Below are positions 58,861 through 64,000 of a DNA stretch of 64,000 nucleotides, one piece after another. Within the stretch, counting starts at the first letter, position 1, and the number at the start of each line of letters is the position of its first letter. The DNA is taken from positions 124,001 through 188,000 of the forward strand of contig NZ_JARVWS010000004.1 of assembly GCF_029846275.1 (NCBI RefSeq). The letters run 5' to 3'. Below the pieces are notes generated by a model that ran no database searches, was not told the DNA's origin, and saw only the letters and a program-made list of their open reading frames with translations. Origin of the DNA: Nocardioides sp. CER19. Its GTDB lineage: Bacteria; Actinomycetota; Actinomycetes; Propionibacteriales; Nocardioidaceae. The translations under genes were made by a program, and so were the position numbers.

Positions 58861-59838
58861 TCACGCCTCGCTGGAGTGTCCGGGGAAGACGTGAGCTGCC
58901 GGGTCGATCGCGGCGGCGGCGTTGTTGACCGCCGTGGCCGCCTCGCCGAAGCCGACCGCGATCAGCCGCACCTTGCCGGGGTACTCGGTGACGTCGCCCG
59001 CGGCGAAGACGCGCGGCAGGGTGGTCCGCATCGTCTGGTCGACCACGACGTGCCGCTTCGACGTCTCGATCCCCCACTCCTGCAGCGGCCCGAGGTCGGC
59101 GACGAACCCGAGGGCGGCGATGACCGCCTGCGCCTTGCGGGTGACCGGCTCGCCCGACACGGAGAGGTCGACCTCCTCCACCGTCGGCTCGCCGCGGAGC
59201 GCGATGACCTCGGCGTGGGTGAGGATCTCGACGCCGGCCGCGCGGACCGCGGCGACCGTCCGCTCGTGGGCGCGGAACGCGTCGCGCCGGTGCACGAGCG
59301 TGACCGACGACGCGACCGGCTCGAGGTGAAGCGCCCAGTCGAAGGCGGAGTCGCCACCTCCGACGATGACGACGTCCTTGCCGGCGTACGGCATGAAGGA
59401 CGGGACGAAGAACTCCAGCCCGCGCCCGAGCCACCCGTCGCCCGCCGGCAACGGACGCGGGGTGAACTTGCCGATCCCGGCGGTGACCAGGACCGCCTTC
59501 GCGACCACGACGGTGCCGTCGTCGAACCCGACGGTCACGGAGTCCGCACCGTGCTCGAGGCTCGTCGCCGTCCGGCCGAGGAGGTACGTCGGCTCGGCGG
59601 TCGCCGCCTGCGCGACCAGTGCCTCGACCAGGTCGCGCCCCTTGACCGACGGGAACCCGGCGACGTCGAAGATCTGCTTCTCGGGGTACATCGCGGTGAT
59701 CTGGCCGCCCAGCTCGGGCAGCGAGTCGGCGACCACCACCGTCATCCCGCGGAAGCCGGCGTAGTAGGCGGCGAACAGGCCCGTCGGTCCCGCGCCGACG
59801 ACGAGGAGGTCGGCGATCACCTGGTCGGGCTCGCTCAC
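58861..59838 (-). CDS. YumC-type ferredoxin-NADP reductase (TrxB-like flavoprotein)
   Basis: 325 residues. FAD loop GAGPTGL at 15-21, GGQITAMYPEKQIFDVAGFP is the YumC-type block, NADPH motif VVIVGGGDSAFDWAL near 152-166, and FAAGDVTEYPGKVRLIAVGF at the C-terminus. Lacks the thioredoxin-reductase CxxC. Delivers electrons from NADPH to ferredoxin. GTG start. No ferredoxin gene adjacent. Confidence 0.94.
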   Translation of the reverse strand: MSEPDQVIADLLVVGAGPTGLFAAYYAGFRGMTVVVADSLPELGGQITAMYPEKQIFDVAGFPSVKGRDLVEALVAQAATAEPTYLLGRTATSLEHGADSVTVGFDDGTVVVAKAVLVTAGIGKFTPRPLPAGDGWLGRGLEFFVPSFMPYAGKDVVIVGGGDSAFDWALHLEPVASSVTLVHRRDAFRAHERTVAAVRAAGVEILTHAEVIALRGEPTVEEVDLSVSGEPVTRKAQAVIAALGFVADLGPLQEWGIETSKRHVVVDQTMRTTLPRVFAAGDVTEYPGKVRLIAVGFGEAATAVNNAAAAIDPAAHVFPGHSSEA

Positions 59839-59924
59839 CTTCGCGATCCTTCACCCTCGTCCCGCCGCGCAGCAAGCATCCGTCCCGGGACCCCCGGATC
59901 GGGGTGCTCTCTTAGGGTTGGCCT

Positions 59925-60452
59925 GTGGAGGACTTCTGGGAGCGGTTCCGGCTCGATCCGCGCGTGCCGGGCAACGCCGGGATGCGCGCGTCCGACGCCG
60001 ACCGGGAGCTGGTCCGCACGCTGCTCGCCGACGCGTACGCCGACGGCCGGCTCACCCGCGACGAGTACGACGAGCGGCTGACCGCCGTGCTCTCCGCCGT
60101 CACCCTGGCCGACCTGCCGCCGGTGGTCGCCGACCTCGTCCCGAGCACGCCGGTCAGCTCCCCGGCCCGGCTCAGCCACGGCGACATCCGAGCGCGCGCC
60201 GAGGAGTCGTGGCGCAAGAAGCTGCGCGACGACGTCGGCGCCGTCGCCTTCATCAGCGTCATCCTGTGGACGATCTGGCTCTTCACCAGCCACGGCTTCC
60301 CCTGGCCGATCTTCCCCATGCTGGCGGTGGGGATCAACGCTGTGAACACTGTCCTGCACCGCGACGAGATCGTGGCGAAGGAGACCGCGCGGCTCGAGCG
60401 CAAGCGGGCTCGGGAGCTCCGCCGGCCCGACCGGCCGGAGGACGACGCGTGA
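59925..60452 (+). CDS. DUF1707 and 2TM-domain membrane protein
   Basis: 175 residues. GMRASDADRELVRTLLADAY with DGRLTRDEYDERL is DUF1707, a small actinobacterial N-terminal domain; then a linker, two membrane helices at about 107-125 and 128-143, and a basic Arg-rich tail. TAGGGT ends six bases before the GTG (leaderless). The stop overlaps the next gene as GTGA. Confidence 0.93.
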   Translation: MEDFWERFRLDPRVPGNAGMRASDADRELVRTLLADAYADGRLTRDEYDERLTAVLSAVTLADLPPVVADLVPSTPVSSPARLSHGDIRARAEESWRKKLRDDVGAVAFISVILWTIWLFTSHGFPWPIFPMLAVGINAVNTVLHRDEIVAKETARLERKRARELRRPDRPEDDA

Positions 60453-61096
60453 GGGCCGCTGAGACCGGACGCGTGCTGCGCAGCCACCCGTCCGGCATCC
60501 TGCTCGCAGGCCAGCTGGCCGTCATCCTCAGCTGGCCGTTCCTCGACGGCTCGACGACGGGCCGGGCGTTCCTCGGCGTCATCCAGCTCATCGTGGTGCT
60601 CAGCGCCGTGGCCGCCGTACGACTCACGCCGGCGCTCACGTGGGTGGCCCTGCTGCTCGGCGCACCCGCGATGGTCTTCGCCGTCGGCGAGGCGCTCTCC
60701 CCCGGGACCGACTGGGTCGTGCTGACCTCGGCCGTCTTCCACGTCCCGTTCTACGGCTTCGTGTCCTACGCGCTCATCCGCTACCTCTTCAACGACGACC
60801 GGGTGACCAGCGACGAGATCATGGCGACCGGCGCGGCCTTCACCGTCGTCGCCTGGGGCTTCGCCTACCTCTACTCGGGCGTCCAGGTGGTCTGGCCGGG
60901 CTCGTTCGGCACGCACCGGGACTGGTACGAGCTGCTGTTCCTCTCGTTCAGCACGATGAGCAACACCGGCCTCTCCGACCTGGTGCCGAGCCTCGGCCAC
61001 GCCCGTTCGGTGGCGATGGTGGAGATGGTGGTCGGGGTGTTCTACATCGGCCTCGTGATCGCCCGCATCGTCGGTCTGGCCAGCCGGCCGCGCTAG
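60449..61096 (+). CDS. Ion-channel-like (Ion_trans_2) membrane protein with altered filter
   Basis: 215 residues with about five to six helices. The final unit WYELLFLSFSTMSNTGLSDL has the pore-loop frame of two-pore potassium channels, where TxGYGD is expected; here it reads NTGLSD. The next segment VEMVVGVFYIGLVIARIVGL is the typical inner helix. Possibly a non-selective or non-conducting relative. Coupled to the DUF1707 gene. Confidence 0.82.
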   Translation: MRAAETGRVLRSHPSGILLAGQLAVILSWPFLDGSTTGRAFLGVIQLIVVLSAVAAVRLTPALTWVALLLGAPAMVFAVGEALSPGTDWVVLTSAVFHVPFYGFVSYALIRYLFNDDRVTSDEIMATGAAFTVVAWGFAYLYSGVQVVWPGSFGTHRDWYELLFLSFSTMSNTGLSDLVPSLGHARSVAMVEMVVGVFYIGLVIARIVGLASRPR

Positions 61097-61250
61097 CCGC
61101 CGGCTAACACCGGGCGACCGAAACCGCTGACGGATCGATAGCGGGTCTATTGACGTCGCGCCGAGCGCGGGAGCAAAGTGCCGACCAGCCCTCCGGCGAG
61201 GCCTCTCCACCCGCTGAGGTTTCCCGGGGTCTTCTGATCGGGAGCCCGGC

Positions 61251-64000
61251 ATGACCCTTCGATCCTCACGCAAGCTCGTCTCCGTCGCCGTCGCCTTCCT
61301 CACGGCTGGCGCCCTCGCCTCGATATCGCCGCCGACGCTGGGCGCCACCTCCCCCGACGACACGCCGACCCGGGTCGCCCCCAAGGGCACCGCCGGCGCG
61401 GACGACGGCGGCGAGGAGGACGAGGGCCTGGCCAAGCAGCGCGACGCCTATTACGTCACCCGCCTGCTCGCCGGTGACGAGCAGCTGACCCTCGACAAGG
61501 CCTCCCAGCTGCGGTCCAACGCCAACGTCGCGGCCGGCCAGCTGAAGAAGGCAACCCAGCCCGGCCCGAGCCGAGGCGGCACCTGGGCTGCCATGGGACC
61601 GAACCCGATCGTCCAGGTCGTGCGGACCTCCAACACCTTCGCCGCGATGAGCGGCCGCATCAGCGCGCTGGCCATCCGCAACGACGGCACCATCATCCTC
61701 GGCGCCGCGCAGGGCGGCGTCTGGACCTACGACGCCGGCACCGGCACGTGGACGCCCCGCACCCAGGACTCCGACACGCAGTCGGTCGGCGCCCTCGCCA
61801 TCGCGCCGAGCAACGACAAGGTCGTCTACATGGGCTCCGGTGAGGGCGCCCTGTCAGGCGACAGCTACTTCGGAGACGGCGTCTACCGGTCCGTCGACGG
61901 CGGCGTCACCTGGGCCAACCAGAGCCACCTGTTCCAGGGCCAGTCGATCTCCGACATCGTCGTCGACCCGGGGAACGCCGACCACCTGTGGGTGTCGACC
62001 CTGCGCGGCCGCGGCGGTGACCACCGCACCACGGCGCCGGCCAGCAAGCAGTACGGCATCTGGGAGTCCACGGACGCCGGCGCGAGCTGGAAGCTCCGCA
62101 AGGGCACGCAGAACGAGTTCGCCGGCGCGACCGACCTGGTCGGCGACCCGCAGAACGCCGACGTCCTCTACGCGTCCTTCTGGGGCGACGGGATCTACAA
62201 GAGCAGCAACGGCGGCCAGAGCTGGACGAAGGCGATGACAGGCCTCCCCGCCGGACAGTTCGCCGCGGGCTCGACGCGCTTCTCGCTCGGCATCTCGCAC
62301 CCGGCTGGCGCCGCGGCGGCGACGCTCTACACGGGCTTCGACTACTACGACCCGAGCGACAAGTACCACCCGGCCACCGTCTGGAAGAGCGTCGACGACG
62401 GCGCGCACTGGGCGCAGACCGGCACCGGCAGCAACGACGTCGACAGCATCGAGGACTACTGCACGACGCAGTGCTTCTACGACAACGAGGTCAAGCCCGA
62501 CCCGACCGACCCGAACGTGCTCTACGTGCTGGGCTCCTACGGTTACGACCTCTCGCCCCAGTCCGGCGGCGTCTACCGCTCGACAGACGGCGGCGCGACC
62601 TGGAAGAGCCTCGGCTACGACCTGCACCCGGACATGCACGCCATCGCGTTCCAGCCCACCGACACCAAGCACGTCGCGATCGGCAACGACGGCGGCGTGT
62701 GGGACACGCACACCGGTGGCGGGCGCAACGGCGCCGGCGACCCGCTGAGCGCCGCCGACTGGCAGGACCTCAACGGCCAGGTCAACCCGGCCACCGGGGC
62801 CCTCCTCCACTCGACCGGCCTGCAGATCGGCCAGTTCGTGGGCGTCTCGACCGTTCCGCAGGTGCCCGGCCAGTACTGGGGCGGCACCCAGGACAACGGC
62901 ACGCTCCGCAAGTCGACCGCCAACGGCCGCTGGTTCGACCAGTCGAGCGGTGACGGCGGGTACGCGCTCGTCGACAAGACGACGCGCAACCCGATCAACC
63001 CCGCGGCGGCGGCGTACGTGTTCGGCGAGTACTACGGCATCAGTCCCTTCCGCTACGACCCGTCGGAGACCAGCACGATCTTCGGCAACGAGTACATCCG
63101 CGGCGGGATCAACATGGACGACCGGGCCGAGTTCTACGTGCCTTGGACCGAGAACCAGGCCGATCCGAGCCAGCTGTTCCTCGGCACCTACCGGGTCTAC
63201 CGCACCGACAACGCGGAGGCACCGGCGGCCGGTGACGTGCACTGGTCCCCGATCAGCGGCGACCTCACCAGTGGCTGCACCGGCACCGCACCCAACGGCG
63301 CCCGCGGTTGCTTCATCTCGGCCATCGGCCTGGCCGACGGCGGCACCGGCGTCTACGCCGGCACCGACGAAGGCTGGATGCAGGTGAGCCGCGACGCGGT
63401 CACCGCCGACTCCCCCACGTGGACCCGGGTGGGCGCCAAGACCCTGCCCAACCGGCCGGTGAACCAGATCGCGGTGGACCGCTCCGACTGGCGGGTCGCC
63501 TACGCGGCGTACGGCGGCTTCGGCAAGGCCACCCCGTCGCGCACCGGCCACGTCTACGCCACCACCGACGGCGGCGGCACGTGGAAGGACATCAGCGCCA
63601 ACCTGCCCGACGTCCCGGTCGACACGATCGTGCTCGACCCGTCGTCCGACTCGACCCTCTACGTCGGGACCGACGCCGGCCCCTTCGTCACGGTCGACGG
63701 CGGCACGACGTGGGAGCGGCTCGGCGACGCCATCCCCAAGGTCGCGGTCTGGAGCATGGACTACGACCCGAGCCACGGCGTGCTGCTCGCCGGCACGCAC
63801 GGCCGCGGGGCCTACACCCTGACCAACCGCTCGGCGCTACCGGCGCTGGTGGCCTCGACCGCCACCTCCGACGCGCCGGTCGGACCCGGCCGCCCGCTGG
63901 ACTACACCGTCACGGTCAAGAACCTCGGCAACGCCGACGCCACCGGCGTGACGATCAGCAACCCGGTGCCGGCGTACACGTCGTTCACCTCGGCGTCCGC
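61251..64000 (+). CDS. Large secreted Asp-box (BNR/sortilin-like) protein, incomplete at window end
   Basis: At least 916 residues. Signal peptide at 1-32, acidic pro-segment, then a multi-bladed propeller with seven Asp-box motifs (e.g. SVDGGVTW, STDAGASW, SSNGGQSW, STDGGATW, TTDGGGTW, TVDGGTTW), as in VPS10/sortilin-like and sialidase-like proteins. After ~860 a DUF11-type repeat, GRPLDYTVTVKNLGNADATG, begins. Cysteine pairs suggest disulfides. A glycan- or surface-binding role is likely; the catalytic Arg triad of sialidases is not apparent. The C-terminus is outside the window. Confidence 0.85.
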   Translation, partial: MTLRSSRKLVSVAVAFLTAGALASISPPTLGATSPDDTPTRVAPKGTAGADDGGEEDEGLAKQRDAYYVTRLLAGDEQLTLDKASQLRSNANVAAGQLKKATQPGPSRGGTWAAMGPNPIVQVVRTSNTFAAMSGRISALAIRNDGTIILGAAQGGVWTYDAGTGTWTPRTQDSDTQSVGALAIAPSNDKVVYMGSGEGALSGDSYFGDGVYRSVDGGVTWANQSHLFQGQSISDIVVDPGNADHLWVSTLRGRGGDHRTTAPASKQYGIWESTDAGASWKLRKGTQNEFAGATDLVGDPQNADVLYASFWGDGIYKSSNGGQSWTKAMTGLPAGQFAAGSTRFSLGISHPAGAAAATLYTGFDYYDPSDKYHPATVWKSVDDGAHWAQTGTGSNDVDSIEDYCTTQCFYDNEVKPDPTDPNVLYVLGSYGYDLSPQSGGVYRSTDGGATWKSLGYDLHPDMHAIAFQPTDTKHVAIGNDGGVWDTHTGGGRNGAGDPLSAADWQDLNGQVNPATGALLHSTGLQIGQFVGVSTVPQVPGQYWGGTQDNGTLRKSTANGRWFDQSSGDGGYALVDKTTRNPINPAAAAYVFGEYYGISPFRYDPSETSTIFGNEYIRGGINMDDRAEFYVPWTENQADPSQLFLGTYRVYRTDNAEAPAAGDVHWSPISGDLTSGCTGTAPNGARGCFISAIGLADGGTGVYAGTDEGWMQVSRDAVTADSPTWTRVGAKTLPNRPVNQIAVDRSDWRVAYAAYGGFGKATPSRTGHVYATTDGGGTWKDISANLPDVPVDTIVLDPSSDSTLYVGTDAGPFVTVDGGTTWERLGDAIPKVAVWSMDYDPSHGVLLAGTHGRGAYTLTNRSALPALVASTATSDAPVGPGRPLDYTVTVKNLGNADATGVTISNPVPAYTSFTSAS

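Noticed and set aside
1..64000. CRISPR arrays, insertion sequences, prophage, attachment sites
   Set aside because: No repeated spacer array, transposase, integrase or phage structural gene was found; the only remnant of mobile type is the HNH stub at 34303.

Overview
The window is a very GC-rich, densely packed actinobacterial chromosome segment. Most genes abut or overlap by 1-4 bases and GTG starts are common. A pdxS-pdxT-yebC / pgsA / HIT / thrS neighbourhood resembles the conserved Mycobacterium tuberculosis region around pgsA1. Together with an SsgA-family protein, a KstR-like TetR regulator, YebC, DUF2332, DUF1707 and YccF genes this suggests an actinomycete, most likely of the Nocardioidaceae (inference). 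No insertion sequence, prophage, CRISPR array or replication origin was found.

Layout. 1-7.5 kb (all minus): an operon-like run of AurF-type diiron oxygenase, ferredoxin/ferredoxin-NADP reductase fusion, TetR regulator, HIT hydrolase, inositol-phosphatase-family enzyme, phosphatidylinositol-phosphate synthase, PdxS, PdxT and YebC; three consecutive junctions and pdxS/pdxT are GTGA overlaps. 7.6-9.5 kb: thrS with a shortened N-terminus. 9.6-20.5 kb: mixed housekeeping and stress genes (LtrA, NmrA-like, a TetR/DUF2867 divergent pair with a clear operator, a lipoprotein, methyltransferases, DUF2332, VOC, ECF sigma/YCII pair, MaoC hydratase). 20.5-29 kb: phosphoesterase, two divergent APC permeases, a secreted SGNH hydrolase, a membrane esterase, a DMT transporter and an MprF/LysX-N-type protein. 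29-35.3 kb: a patchier accessory region with an atypical SDR/HxlR pair, disrupted or truncated genes, a compact MerR heavy-metal operon and HNH and VOC gene remnants. 35.3-42.8 kb: KstR-like regulator, PPOX protein, YccF, HtrA-type protease, then GT2 - (UPF0104 membrane domain + GT4 fusion) - PIG-L deacetylase, a probable glycolipid cassette. 42.9-53.4 kb: FMN reductase, GH25 lysozyme, four tRNA genes (Gly-Cys-Val cluster and an inverted Val isoacceptor), PabC-like aminotransferase, SsgA-like protein, two paralogous secreted proteins, CobU, 2'-5' RNA ligase, methyltransferases, YdcF, PPOX and EEP genes. 53.4-64 kb: small basic protein, TIGR03118 secreted protein, double ABM-like protein, an operon of GT4 - methyltransferase - alpha/alpha-toroid protein, a YumC-type ferredoxin reductase, DUF1707 and ion-channel-like membrane proteins, and a large secreted Asp-box protein that runs off the window.

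Threads linking the genes. Three near-identical 14-bp palindromes fitting the KstR consensus (TnnAACnnGTTnnA) lie before the KstR-like gene, the PPOX gene and the GT4-methyltransferase-toroid operon, suggesting one regulon. A TANNNT-like -10 box ends 5-8 bases before the start codon of at least fourteen genes, so leaderless transcription appears widespread. Best candidates for undescribed biology are the AurF/Fd-FNR/TetR module with tandem operators, the GT2-flippase/GT4-PIG-L cassette, the GT4-methyltransferase-toroid operon, and the small Cys-Cys protein-MerR-MerT-like operon.
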